From a virus: a DNA stretch of 48,684 nucleotides. Numbering within the stretch: position 1 is the stretch's first letter; every line of letters begins with the position of its first letter. Made by a program: the position numbers and the translations under genes. Location of the stretch: positions 1-48,684 of the IMG/VR virus record IMGVR_UViG_3300020171_000017. One strand, written 5' to 3'. Under the pieces are notes generated by a model that was not told the DNA's origin, ran no database searches, and saw only the letters and a program-made list of their open reading frames with translations. This document shows positions 7,169-16,184 of the stretch, one piece after another.

Positions 7169-10100
7169 ATGATACCAACGATAGAAAAGCCTACATTAAA
7201 TAAAAAATATTTAGTGCGGCCTACTTTTCGTAATCCTTTGTATATGCAGCATAAAAATAAAGATACTGCCATAAGTTCAGCGCCTTATGGATTGACTTTT
7301 TATAAAGATTATACCAATGATAACGGTTTAAGTAGTGATTATTCTATAGGTAGCAGATTAGCCACCTTCACCGCTTCTCGTGGAGCAACCACTCCAGCAA
7401 CTTACGTTGATTCTAATGGAGTAATTCAGTTAGTTACAGCCTCAAATATTCCTAGATTTCAAGGTGGTTATTATGACGGAACTGGATTTCATGTAGGCAA
7501 TAATGGAATAATAATTGAATCTAGTACAACAAACAGAGCAACATATTCTAACATTCCTAATGATGCAAGTTGGACTAAAACTAATATAACTGCTAATAAT
7601 ACCGATGCCGGCTCATCTTCTCCCGATGGAACAACTACATCTCCTTCACTAACGGCATCCTCCGCTGATGGATCGTTCACTAAAACATATACTACATCTA
7701 CCGCTATTTATACCGCTTCTGTTTGGATAAAACGTAAGGTAGGAACAGGAGCGATTAACTTTAGAGCTAACGCTTCTGATAGTTATACTGATATTACTTC
7801 ATACGTTACTGACGGATGGACAAGAGTATTCGTTACTTCGTCTTCTTCTACCAATCCTACTTTTGATTTATCACTACATACCAATACTGATGCAGTTTAT
7901 ATTTGGGGTTGTCAATTAGAATCTGGGCCAAGAATGAAAAGTTTTATCCCAAGTGCCGCGGGAACGGTGCGGTCGAGAGGGGCAGAACTTCTAAGTTATG
8001 TTAATTCAGGGAGAAATGCAGTAAAAGAAACTATCGTTATACAATTTATACCATCGGGAGATTTTTCTGATGACGGAGTACAAAGAGTCTTAACTGCTAC
8101 TGATACGAAGGAAAGATTATTCAGAAAAAATAATTCTGCTGGTTCGGTTGCTGTGAATTTACTTCCCAACAAAACAGATAATTCAGGTGTTCAAGTATCG
8201 GGGACTACTGCTTGTGTGTCAAATACATCTTATATCGCAACTGCCACAATGGCACAAAATCCATCTTCTTATGCAGTTTATCTAAATGGTATTCAAGAAG
8301 GTTCTACTGGCTCAAGCACTTGGACAGCTCCAGTATGGGGAAATAATTTTTATATCGGTTCAGCCAATAATAATACAAATCATATTGGCGGTGTAATTCA
8401 GAAAGTTGCTTTCTTTAATCGTGTATTGACTTCTTCGGAGGTAAGTCAGGTTACTAATTTTTTTAATACAGTAACATCTCCTACTTGGTATGATTTTACC
8501 CTTGATTGGGCGAATATGGACGCAACTTCTCCTGCCAATATCGGTAGTATCGTCCTTGATGGTGATGTTGACCCTATTACAAGAACAACAACTGAATTTA
8601 CCAGAAATGCCGCAGCATATAAATTCTTCGGGACTAATCTTTCTTTTGACGCAAATATTCCAACTACTACAGACGCTGATTGGTGGGCTGATTATTTAGC
8701 TTTCTTTGGGTTTAATTGTATCAGATGGCATCATCTTGATAATTATTATCCTAATGGAATTTTAACAGATGATGGCACTACCCAGACAATGAACGATACA
8801 GCGTTTGACCGGATGGATTATCTTTTTTCAAAATTAAAAACTAAGGGTATCTATGCTAACTTGAATATGAATGTTTCAAGAGTGTTTCAAGAAGTTGGAG
8901 ATTCAGTAACAAGTGGAACAGCAGCTTATGCTATAAACCCATATTTAAAAGCTATTACTCAATATGATGCAAGGTTGATTGCTTTACAAAAAGACTACAT
9001 GAACAAACTTTTAGGGCATACCAACGCTTATACTTCTATTGCCTATAAAGATGACCCTGCTGTTGCCCTGATTGAAATGACTAATGAAAATAAACTAATG
9101 ATTGATTACTGGACATCAAGAAAACTTGACCCAGTAAATATACATACAACAGGAACGCCGTTTCCGGTATTTTATACAGATGAATTAACTACTCTCTGGA
9201 ATACTTGGCTTGACGTTACTTATGTCACTTATGCTGATGTAATAACTGCTTGGGGTTTGGCAGATTTGACTACGACACAAACCGCAAAATTTGACCATAC
9301 ATCAGAATTAAATAATCAGGTTATTTCTCCTGCGGAGGCGACTTTTGCTTTTGATGTCAACCATTGTGATATTATAGTTTCTACACCTTCAAATTATTAC
9401 GATGTCCAGTACAAATCTAATACTTCAATTACAAATGGTAAAGTTTATAGGTTTACTTTTGTGGCTTCTGCTACCGAAGCAAGGAATTTATACTTGGATT
9501 GTAAAGATCTTGGTACGGCTGTAAGTTATCATTCAACAACCCAAGCAATAACTACTACGCCCACAACTTATACTTGGGAGTTCTTAGCAACCCAAACCGC
9601 TAACGTACAAGTTAAATGGCAAATGGGTGATGTAGTAGGAACAGTAACAATCGGGACAGCAACATTTACAGAAGAAGATTTATATTACTACATAAAAGCT
9701 GAAAAAGACTTAACTGCTTTTACTTTCCATAGACCATATTATGAAAGACTTGCTCAGTATCCAGCAACACAGCAAGCCGATATAAATACGTTTATGGATG
9801 ATACTATTAAATCATTTTATGATGATATGCGGACTTATTTAACAACCACAATAGGAACAAATGCTTTAATTACTCCAGTAGGTGGTGGTAAAGGTTATTC
9901 TGCGGAAGCAGATATTACTCCTTATGCTGATTTCTTAGACGCTCACGTTTATTTTGATTCTCCTTCCACATTCAACGAAAACACTTTCATTATGACCAAT
10001 ACTCGAATGTTAAAAGATGCTAATTTAGGCATGGTTAATATACATAATACCAGAGAAGAAGCGGTAAAGACAATGCCATTTACAGTTACAGAATATAACC

Positions 10101-10756
10101 ATTGTTTCCCTAATTACTATACTTATGAAGGTAATTTGATGATGGCTATATATGGGTTGACTTATGATTGGGATGGATTATTTCAATATGGTTTTTCAGG
10201 GGATGCTACTTTTGGGAAGATTAATTTCTTTGATACAGCGAATAATCCCCAACAAATGCTTATATCAGGGTTGAGTTCTTATATCTTCCAAAAGGCTACT
10301 AATTATTCATATACAAATTTTGGTGATTATATAGTTTTTAAATCAGACCAAGTCTGTTGTGCTTTAGGTGCGATTGCAAACAGGGTAATTGATCTTAATG
10401 GTTATATAGTAGAGCCAAAAGTTGATGGAGTAGTTGCTATTTATTCTTCAACTAATACGACATTTGCGCTTTCAGATAAATTGGTAGTATTGACTATCGG
10501 CAGGGTAAGAAATACAAATGGATATTGGGACACTGGATATGAAGGTCAGGCAGGACATTATCACGGAGGAACAATTCCATCGCAATTACAATTAGCACAG
10601 ACAGATTTTATTATTCCTTATTCTGCAGGACAAAAAGTATACCAACTTAATAATAAAGGTTCAGTATCAACAGAAGTAACACAGACAGTAGATGGAATGT
10701 TAGCAACTTTTAGTAATACTGGAACAAATACACCTTGGTTTGTGATAGACAAATAA
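7169..10756 (+). CDS. tailspike-like protein with GH5/clan-A glycoside hydrolase domain
   Basis: A 1195-residue protein. Residues 1-280 resemble phage fibre N-terminal domains (YTASVWIKRK, QLESGPRMKSFIPSA). Residues about 285-435 look like a LamG/concanavalin-type lectin fold (YAVYLNGIQEG, NNFYIGSANN, VAFFNRVLTSSEV). From about 450 a TIM-barrel hydrolase starts, with FNCIRWHH typical of GH5. IEMTNENK carries the probable acid/base at E640, and VTEYNHC the probable nucleophile at E975. The 335-residue gap between the two is far longer than usual because a beta domain of roughly 150-200 residues is inserted between them. The likely role is binding and cutting a host surface polysaccharide. It is unusual to find it between portal and protease genes. 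Substrate unknown. Confidence 0.8.
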   Translation: MIPTIEKPTLNKKYLVRPTFRNPLYMQHKNKDTAISSAPYGLTFYKDYTNDNGLSSDYSIGSRLATFTASRGATTPATYVDSNGVIQLVTASNIPRFQGGYYDGTGFHVGNNGIIIESSTTNRATYSNIPNDASWTKTNITANNTDAGSSSPDGTTTSPSLTASSADGSFTKTYTTSTAIYTASVWIKRKVGTGAINFRANASDSYTDITSYVTDGWTRVFVTSSSSTNPTFDLSLHTNTDAVYIWGCQLESGPRMKSFIPSAAGTVRSRGAELLSYVNSGRNAVKETIVIQFIPSGDFSDDGVQRVLTATDTKERLFRKNNSAGSVAVNLLPNKTDNSGVQVSGTTACVSNTSYIATATMAQNPSSYAVYLNGIQEGSTGSSTWTAPVWGNNFYIGSANNNTNHIGGVIQKVAFFNRVLTSSEVSQVTNFFNTVTSPTWYDFTLDWANMDATSPANIGSIVLDGDVDPITRTTTEFTRNAAAYKFFGTNLSFDANIPTTTDADWWADYLAFFGFNCIRWHHLDNYYPNGILTDDGTTQTMNDTAFDRMDYLFSKLKTKGIYANLNMNVSRVFQEVGDSVTSGTAAYAINPYLKAITQYDARLIALQKDYMNKLLGHTNAYTSIAYKDDPAVALIEMTNENKLMIDYWTSRKLDPVNIHTTGTPFPVFYTDELTTLWNTWLDVTYVTYADVITAWGLADLTTTQTAKFDHTSELNNQVISPAEATFAFDVNHCDIIVSTPSNYYDVQYKSNTSITNGKVYRFTFVASATEARNLYLDCKDLGTAVSYHSTTQAITTTPTTYTWEFLATQTANVQVKWQMGDVVGTVTIGTATFTEEDLYYYIKAEKDLTAFTFHRPYYERLAQYPATQQADINTFMDDTIKSFYDDMRTYLTTTIGTNALITPVGGGKGYSAEADITPYADFLDAHVYFDSPSTFNENTFIMTNTRMLKDANLGMVNIHNTREEAVKTMPFTVTEYNHCFPNYYTYEGNLMMAIYGLTYDWDGLFQYGFSGDATFGKINFFDTANNPQQMLISGLSSYIFQKATNYSYTNFGDYIVFKSDQVCCALGAIANRVIDLNGYIVEPKVDGVVAIYSSTNTTFALSDKLVVLTIGRVRNTNGYWDTGYEGQAGHYHGGTIPSQLQLAQTDFIIPYSAGQKVYQLNNKGSVSTEVTQTVDGMLATFSNTGTNTPWFVIDK

Positions 10757-10806
10757 CACCTATGGACACCAAGAAAAATAATTTTAGATAAAATGGGAGG
10801 ATCAAT

Positions 10807-10983
10807 ATGGCTGGATTAGAAGAATTACAGGATGCAAGCAAAGCCCTTGCCAAAAAGCAGGAAGATTTAAGAGAGAAAGAATTGTCTTTAAATGAGCACG
10901 CTAAATTGATTGAAATAGAATCACGTAAGAATGATGAAAAAATTAAGATTATTCAGAAACTTCGAGAGGATTTTAAAAAATAA
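10807..10983 (+). CDS. 58-residue coiled-coil protein
   Basis: ATG 10807 follows GGGAGGATCAAT, a strong Shine-Dalgarno site. The frame runs to TAA at 10981-10983 and gives 58 residues of charged, heptad-patterned sequence (ASKALAKKQEDLREKELSL). The next gene starts within its stop (TAATG), so the two are coupled. There is no signal peptide and no known family. Its position after the tailspike suggests a small assembly factor or chaperone, which is only a guess. Confidence 0.7.
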   Translation: MAGLEELQDASKALAKKQEDLREKELSLNEHAKLIEIESRKNDEKIKIIQKLREDFKK

Positions 10984-11609
10984 TGGTTAAACTATTATTC
11001 TTGATTCTTCTTTTACTTCCGCGTTTATGTTTTGCAGACGTAGGAGGGTGGTTTGGCCAAAGTTTAAGGCAGCATAATGATGTTGATCAGACAACAGGCC
11101 CATCTAATAATCAAGTACTAAAATATAATTCTACTACTGAACAATGGGAATTTAATAGTTTAACTGATTTGTTTGTGCCTTATACCGGAGCTACGGGCAA
11201 TGTTGATTTAGGGAATTATGGTTTAACTGCTACAAATTGTACTCTTTCTGCCACTGGAACTTCAGAAATCCCTAGTTTAGAGGTTAGCACAACATTAAAT
11301 ATCCCACACTCTACATCTTTACCAGCAACGTGCGCGGTAGGAGAAATTTACCAGGATACCGACGCAATTAATCTAGGCGTTGATTTATCAGGCACCTTCA
11401 CCGACGACATAGACGGCGTAACCAGAACAGGCACTTGGGGGGTTACATTGACAGATGTTACCGATGATTACGACGGTAAGACGAGGCCGCAAGGCAAGGC
11501 GTGCGATATTGGCGCGTATGAAGCTGAAAAAAGTTTGATTGATAAAGTACGGATAAGAAAAAATACTATAAATATTAATCAATTTGATAACTGTTTTTTA
11601 ACAGTATGA
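10983..11609 (+). CDS. secreted fibre-like protein with signal peptide
   Basis: A 208-residue protein whose first 19 residues form a typical signal peptide: a Lys, then a run of Leu/Ile/Phe, then a cut site after CFA. The mature part contains the fibre-like motif VPYTGATGNVDLGNYGL, seen in many phage tail-fibre proteins. Towards the end is DDYDGKTRPQGKACDIGAYE, which matches the choice-of-anchor Q style tail of secreted beta-helix proteins in diderm bacteria. A Sec signal on a phage structural-type protein is odd. It may be exported to the host surface, or the gene may be a mosaic of host and phage parts. It is coupled at both ends (TAATG and ATGA). Confidence 0.65.
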   Translation: MVKLLFLILLLLPRLCFADVGGWFGQSLRQHNDVDQTTGPSNNQVLKYNSTTEQWEFNSLTDLFVPYTGATGNVDLGNYGLTATNCTLSATGTSEIPSLEVSTTLNIPHSTSLPATCAVGEIYQDTDAINLGVDLSGTFTDDIDGVTRTGTWGVTLTDVTDDYDGKTRPQGKACDIGAYEAEKSLIDKVRIRKNTININQFDNCFLTV

Positions 11610-11965
11610 AAATCTTAATTATAGATGATGATAAGAATTATGCTGATACCATAAAAGATATCCTAGATGAATATGGGTATAAATGTATATGCCTATTAGA
11701 TGCGAGTAATGCGCATGAAACTAGCAAGACGTTTCAGCCAAATATAATTTTATGTGACCTTAAAATGCCGATGAGCGGGTTTAGTGTAGCGTATCATTTA
11801 GGCGAGAATGACAAAAAGATTATTATTTTAGGCGTAACGTCATATTACCATATTGAAAATGAACATTGGTTGGTTAAGTTATGTAACTTTAAAAAGATAT
11901 TCGATAAATCCAACACGCAAGAGCTAATAGATTACTTAAAGGAGTTGCAATGCCAGATGAGTTAG
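11606..11965 (+). CDS. stand-alone response-regulator receiver domain
   Basis: A 119-residue CheY-like protein with the full active site: acidic cluster D7-D8-D9, phosphoacceptor D51 in LCDLKMP, the Thr/Ser switch at T78/S79 in LGVTSYY, and a Lys near the end (FKKIF, about 96-97). There is no output domain, so it would act by protein contact after phosphorylation by a host histidine kinase, or by mimicking a host receiver. It is coupled upstream by ATGA and overlaps the membrane protein gene downstream by 16 bp. No kinase gene is present in the window. A receiver inside a virion gene block is unusual. Confidence 0.85.
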   Translation: MKILIIDDDKNYADTIKDILDEYGYKCICLLDASNAHETSKTFQPNIILCDLKMPMSGFSVAYHLGENDKKIIILGVTSYYHIENEHWLVKLCNFKKIFDKSNTQELIDYLKELQCQMS

Positions 11966-12306
11966 ACAGGGAGCTACTTATTGACTTAGGCAAAGATTTA
12001 CAAGAATTGAATAAAATTGTTTCTGCTATTGATGCTAAAATAGAAGAGCGAGATAAGAATGCTAAAGAGTTTCGGGATTCGGTGTGTAAAAAGATAGATG
12101 CGGTATGGGGAAATATTGAGGCTATGAGGAAAAATTATTTAGATCAACAAAAAGATAAAAATAAAATGTGGGTAGCGATATTTTGTACGTTTCTTGTGCC
12201 TATTATTCTTTATATCACGGTTTCGGCTAGAGTAGAAAAACAAGTTAGTATGAATACAGAAAGATTAACTCTTATTGAAAATCAATATAGAGTTTGGATA
12301 AAATAA
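11950..12306 (+). CDS. coiled-coil membrane protein, possible holin-like or anchor protein
   Basis: A 118-residue protein with a coiled-coil N-terminus (about 10-70), one clear membrane helix at about 73-93 (MWVAIFCTFLVPIILYITVSA) and a 25-residue hydrophilic tail with a second heptad stretch. A good GGAG site precedes the ATG. The layout recalls XhlA-type proteins that sit at the inner membrane with holins, but the tail after the helix is longer than in that family. It is tightly linked with the receiver upstream and the AAA+ ATPase downstream, so a membrane-tethered complex of the three is another possibility. Confidence 0.6.
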   Translation: MPDELDRELLIDLGKDLQELNKIVSAIDAKIEERDKNAKEFRDSVCKKIDAVWGNIEAMRKNYLDQQKDKNKMWVAIFCTFLVPIILYITVSARVEKQVSMNTERLTLIENQYRVWIK

Positions 12307-12314
12307 GGAGCGGA

Positions 12315-14153
12315 ATGATAAAAATAAATCAGTTTTTTAATCAGATACATACATATGAAAAATCGTTAAAGCAGACTGATTTTATTTTATCGAAATTCGC
12401 AAAGAAAGATTTTCCTTTATATGTGAGTATGCATAAAATTGGTTTATCGTGCCAAATACATAAAGATTTAGGTAATGTTTTAATCTATTCTGATAAAGGC
12501 GCTAATATTACTAGGTACTTACCTAATATAATTAAATCTATACAAAATCTTAAATGTGAAAAGGCAGTGCTATATGCGGCACTGACATTAGGTGATACAA
12601 ATAAAGATGGTAAAGATGTATTAGGATATTTAAAAACTATTAATAAAGATAATAACATTTTCTGCCATATTGAGGATATTTTATACTTTAATGAAGATAT
12701 ATCAGATTTTAATTTTAGTGTGCGTAAAGAAAAACTTGATGCAATAGGCATGAAACAATCGTCTTTTGCAATAACAGATAAAAAAGACTGCCTTAACTTA
12801 TCACCGCAGATTATTTGTAAAAATACCGTGGAATTAGAAAGAGCGATAAACAGATTAAGTTTATTTAAAAATTTCAATGGTATTAAGATTCAAATGGATG
12901 TGCCATATGAGATAGAAGAAGATGAGTGTGGCAGTTATGTTTATAGTAAAACAATACCTGATGTTATAAAAAGTTTTTCAAAAGGTTGTTCGCAACAACT
13001 TGATGAAATATCGATATATTGTGATTTTTTGAATTGTGAAATAAAAGATATTTATATTTTAAAAACTGATATATCGAATGTGCGTGCGGGAAATGTATTC
13101 AACGCCATAGAAAAGATGACCGAGAAGTTTACGTTGGTAGAGACTAGAAACTTTTCCGGCCGAGAAATACCGCCAATGTATAGAGAAATACAGTTAAAGA
13201 AAAACTTAGCGAAAACATTTTTAGTAGAAGGCACTAAATTTTATTATGATAACAGTAAAAGTTTGCCGTTAATATTGCAGTTATATCCCACTTGGGGTGG
13301 GTATCAGGCTAATTTTATTACACATATTAAGGCAAATGAATTTAATAACGAGTTAAGTAAACAAATTAATATTTACGCGAGAGAGAATAACTTTTTAAAA
13401 GGCGAAAAATTTTCTGTGGCTGGCGAGTTTTTAGATGAACAGAATATTACAATAGAAGATTTAAAACTTACTGCGCCGATTAAAGATAAAATAAAAAAGT
13501 TATTATCGTTAATCGCCAAAAATGACGTTACTTTAGATTCGCGCGGCTTGATTTTTATCGGTCCGCCTGGCTGCGGCAAGACGTTAACAGGCAAGTTACT
13601 TTCGAAAATGGCATCCACCTTTATTTGGGTAACCGCGAAAGATTTTTCTAACATGGGTACGTCTTACGCCATGACCACGGCATTTAATTTAGCGCGTGAT
13701 TTACGGCCTTCGATCTTGTTTATGGAAGATATCGATTCGTATATCGAATACGGTATGATAGATTTATTAAAAACAGAGTTAGACGGCATGAAGTTGAATA
13801 ACGGCGTGTTTACTATTTTGACTTCGAACTTTCCAGAGAATTTACCTGAAGCAATCATTGATCGGCCTGGCAGGTTTCATGATATTATATACTTTACTTT
13901 ACCTAATAAAGATATAAGAAAAGAGATGTTGCTGCATTTCTTAAAAGAAGAAGTTGATGCGCAGACATTAGAGACGGTATTAAAACAAACAGAAGGTTTT
14001 TCAGGCGCGCATATCAGAGAAGTATGTAGGTTCGCTGAGATAATTAAAAAGGAAGATAATTTAACTTTATCGCAATCGTTAATACAATCTTTAGAAAAAC
14101 TTATTGAACAGCGTAAATTAATAAACGAATTTAAGAATAAAAAGAATTTGTAA
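12315..14153 (+). CDS. AAA+ ATPase with a large unknown N-terminal domain
   Basis: A 612-residue protein from ATG 12315, behind AAGGAG; an upstream TTG at 12294 overlaps the previous gene and is rejected. Residues 1-400 match nothing I know. The AAA+ core has Walker A GPPGCGKT (416-423), Walker B ILFMEDID, a sensor-1-like ILTSNFPEN, and a second region of homology with DRPGRF, the arginine-finger position of classic AAA proteins. A helical lid (GFSGAHIREVCRFAE) follows. This is the FtsH/Cdc48/spastin branch, which forms hexamers that unfold or remodel proteins. Its place just before protease, scaffold and capsid genes suggests a role in capsid maturation or in host takeover. Confidence 0.8.
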   Translation: MIKINQFFNQIHTYEKSLKQTDFILSKFAKKDFPLYVSMHKIGLSCQIHKDLGNVLIYSDKGANITRYLPNIIKSIQNLKCEKAVLYAALTLGDTNKDGKDVLGYLKTINKDNNIFCHIEDILYFNEDISDFNFSVRKEKLDAIGMKQSSFAITDKKDCLNLSPQIICKNTVELERAINRLSLFKNFNGIKIQMDVPYEIEEDECGSYVYSKTIPDVIKSFSKGCSQQLDEISIYCDFLNCEIKDIYILKTDISNVRAGNVFNAIEKMTEKFTLVETRNFSGREIPPMYREIQLKKNLAKTFLVEGTKFYYDNSKSLPLILQLYPTWGGYQANFITHIKANEFNNELSKQINIYARENNFLKGEKFSVAGEFLDEQNITIEDLKLTAPIKDKIKKLLSLIAKNDVTLDSRGLIFIGPPGCGKTLTGKLLSKMASTFIWVTAKDFSNMGTSYAMTTAFNLARDLRPSILFMEDIDSYIEYGMIDLLKTELDGMKLNNGVFTILTSNFPENLPEAIIDRPGRFHDIIYFTLPNKDIRKEMLLHFLKEEVDAQTLETVLKQTEGFSGAHIREVCRFAEIIKKEDNLTLSQSLIQSLEKLIEQRKLINEFKNKKNL

Positions 14154-14170
14154 GGGGGTGAGACTATATT

Positions 14171-15748
14171 ATGGCAAAATGGACTACTGAGTATATTAAT
14201 AACCTAAGCGATTTGGCTTTCGCTTATATTGAAGATGGCGGTACTAAAGATGCTGATGGTAAAACCGTACCGAGATCGTTACGGCATTTACCGTATAAAG
14301 ATGAGGCAGGTAACGTTGATGCCGAGCATGTACGAAACGCTTTAGCGAGGTTACCGCAAACAGATATTTCAGATGCGGCAAAAGCGGCGGCACGCAAAAA
14401 ACTAGTCGCGGCGGCAAAAAAGGTTGGTGTTACCGTTGCTGATGAATCGAAAAAAGTGTTAGCGATACCTTTTGAATATCCGTTTAGTATTACGAAAACA
14501 TATGTAGATGGTGAGAAATGGTTTATAGAAGGTTACGCCGGTAGTACTGAATTGGATTTAGTCGGCGATATAATTACAGAAGAAGCCTTTAAATTAGCTG
14601 AAAATGATTTAGTAGGTAATTCGACTGTGCTTTATAACCATGATCCAGAACAATCAATTGGTAAAATCGAAGAAGTAAAAGCTATGCCAGAAGGATTATG
14701 GATAAAAGCGTTGATTAGCCAGACTGAACCTGATATTTGGCAGAAGATCAAAGAAGGTGTATTGAATAAGTTCAGTATCAGAGGCAGGGTTGTTGACGCG
14801 GTAAAGAAATTCATCAAAGATATTGGTAAAGTAGTAAATGTGATTAATGAGATATACCTAATCGAAGCGTCTTTAGTGGCATTGCCTGCTAATCCAGAGG
14901 CGAAGGCACTTTGTTGGTATGTTTCTAAATCGTTAACCGAGTTTGAATCGAAGGGGGGTGAAATTCCAATAGAACATGCTGATAATAACATGTTGAATGG
15001 AGGTACTATGACTATATCAGAACTAATGAAACAAATCAATGATCGTTTGGTCGCTGATGAAGACAAGGCTCTTTTAGCTACATTGCAATCTGAAGTTGAA
15101 AAATCTATCGCGACAATCATTAAAAAGAAATCAGGCGAGGCAATGACTCAATCTGATATCGACGTGCTAGAGAAATCAATTACGGATTTACAGGCAGCAC
15201 TTGACCTTGAAAAACAAAAAAAACCTAAAAAACCGATAGCAGATGAAATGCAAGATGATGAGATGAAAGAAATTATTGCGTTAGCAGATGAAATTCGCAA
15301 GAAATTTCCTGAAAAGTTTCCTAAAAAACCAGAAGATGAAGTAAAACCGAAAGAAGGTGTTAAAAAATCTACTGGCGAAGAATATACACAAATAGAGGTA
15401 GACACAATAGCTAAAGAATTAAGCGATACAAAAGCTAAAGTTGAGACTTTATTGAAAGAGTTAAACGATCTTAAAGCTGATACAGAAGTTGCTAAAAGAT
15501 GGGATAACTTAAAAAATGAATATGACAATAACGATGCTACTCTGGTAAAATCGATTTTAAAGAAATCGGTTACAGGTATTGCTTTAACTGTAGATGAGAC
15601 TGAACAACTGGTAACTAAAAAGTTGAGTTCTAGCCAGTTACGCGTTGCAGGTGGTAAAAATGAAACTGAAATTAAAAATTTAGACGCTCAAAGGCGTGAA
15701 GATTTGATTAAAAAAGGCGGGATTAGAGTTCGTTTAAAAAGTTCTTAA
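14171..15748 (+). CDS. prohead protease fused to a scaffold-like domain
   Basis: A 525-residue protein behind a GGGGGTGAG site. Residues 1-90 are a small helical domain (DLAFAYIEDGGTK to KKVGV). Residues about 100-260 match HK97/U35-type prohead protease: catalytic His in LYNHDPE, catalytic Ser in KFSIRGRV, and the closing motif YLIEASLVALPANPEA. From about 280 the chain is charged and coiled-coil-like with Lys/Pro-rich links, as expected of a scaffolding (delta) domain. The protease trims scaffold and capsid proteins during maturation. Strong internal ribosome-binding sites between the two halves suggest that the scaffold is also made separately. Cement and capsid genes follow. Confidence 0.85.
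   Translation: MAKWTTEYINNLSDLAFAYIEDGGTKDADGKTVPRSLRHLPYKDEAGNVDAEHVRNALARLPQTDISDAAKAAARKKLVAAAKKVGVTVADESKKVLAIPFEYPFSITKTYVDGEKWFIEGYAGSTELDLVGDIITEEAFKLAENDLVGNSTVLYNHDPEQSIGKIEEVKAMPEGLWIKALISQTEPDIWQKIKEGVLNKFSIRGRVVDAVKKFIKDIGKVVNVINEIYLIEASLVALPANPEAKALCWYVSKSLTEFESKGGEIPIEHADNNMLNGGTMTISELMKQINDRLVADEDKALLATLQSEVEKSIATIIKKKSGEAMTQSDIDVLEKSITDLQAALDLEKQKKPKKPIADEMQDDEMKEIIALADEIRKKFPEKFPKKPEDEVKPKEGVKKSTGEEYTQIEVDTIAKELSDTKAKVETLLKELNDLKADTEVAKRWDNLKNEYDNNDATLVKSILKKSVTGIALTVDETEQLVTKKLSSSQLRVAGGKNETEIKNLDAQRREDLIKKGGIRVRLKSS
15008..15748 (+). CDS. candidate internal-start scaffold protein, in frame with the protease gene
   Basis: Within the protease gene, GGAGGT (14999-15004) lies four bases before an in-frame ATG at 15008, which would give a 246-residue product starting MTISELMKQ. 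This is just where the protease domain ends and the coiled-coil domain begins. Nested scaffold genes are well known in tailed phages; lambda Nu3 inside C is the classic case. A second site of the kind used by neighbouring genes (GGGGGGTGA, 14951-14959) lies a little upstream but has no well-placed in-frame ATG. The call is inferred from the site and the domain boundary. Confidence 0.45.
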   Translation: MTISELMKQINDRLVADEDKALLATLQSEVEKSIATIIKKKSGEAMTQSDIDVLEKSITDLQAALDLEKQKKPKKPIADEMQDDEMKEIIALADEIRKKFPEKFPKKPEDEVKPKEGVKKSTGEEYTQIEVDTIAKELSDTKAKVETLLKELNDLKADTEVAKRWDNLKNEYDNNDATLVKSILKKSVTGIALTVDETEQLVTKKLSSSQLRVAGGKNETEIKNLDAQRREDLIKKGGIRVRLKSS

Positions 15749-15765
15749 GGAGGTGACAATAAAAC

Positions 15766-16155
15766 ATGGATGTTAATTTATTAGATACACATATTGGCGT
15801 GCAATTAGCAGCTGGTGTGGCGGTAGGTCCTGGTACATTGATTAATTTGTATTCAGGTTCTGGCGTAGCAAGCGGTTCGTTAACTGCGAAACTAGCTGAT
15901 CACAGTTCTAGTATTTGGGCTCATGGTTTTGCTTTAACTAGTGGTGCCGGTACAAAAACAGCAGGTGTTGCTCAAAAAGTAAGAATGGATAGAGTTGGTA
16001 GGGTTACTAACGTTACATACTTAACATTAAGTCCTGGTCAATCTGTTTATTTAGGTGAAGACGGTAAATACGCAAAATCAGGAACCCAAAAAGTAGGGTT
16101 CGCTGTTGGTGCGAATGACGTATTTGTTGACTTAGATATGCAGCTAGGTGCTTAA
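15766..16155 (+). CDS. capsid cement/decoration-like protein
   Basis: A 129-residue beta-rich protein behind AAGGAGGTGA, placed between protease/scaffold and major capsid. It is Gly, Ala, Ser and Val rich, with strands such as VAVGPGTLINLY and LSPGQSVYLGEDGKY. The latter resembles the turn found in DUF2190-type and other capsid-stabilising proteins. Such proteins bind the outside of the expanded shell. Length and position fit well, but there is no unique motif, so the family is inferred. Confidence 0.6.
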   Translation: MDVNLLDTHIGVQLAAGVAVGPGTLINLYSGSGVASGSLTAKLADHSSSIWAHGFALTSGAGTKTAGVAQKVRMDRVGRVTNVTYLTLSPGQSVYLGEDGKYAKSGTQKVGFAVGANDVFVDLDMQLGA

Positions 16156-16184
16156 AATTTAACTTAAAGGGGGTGAAATACAAG

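Noticed and set aside
8490-8699. A 69-codon frame inside the tailspike gene
   Set aside because: A shadow frame with no start signal, inside a well-supported protein.
11591-11606. ACTGTT...AACAGT inverted repeat before the receiver gene as a terminator
   Set aside because: The stem is only 6 bp, AT-rich and has no T run after it.
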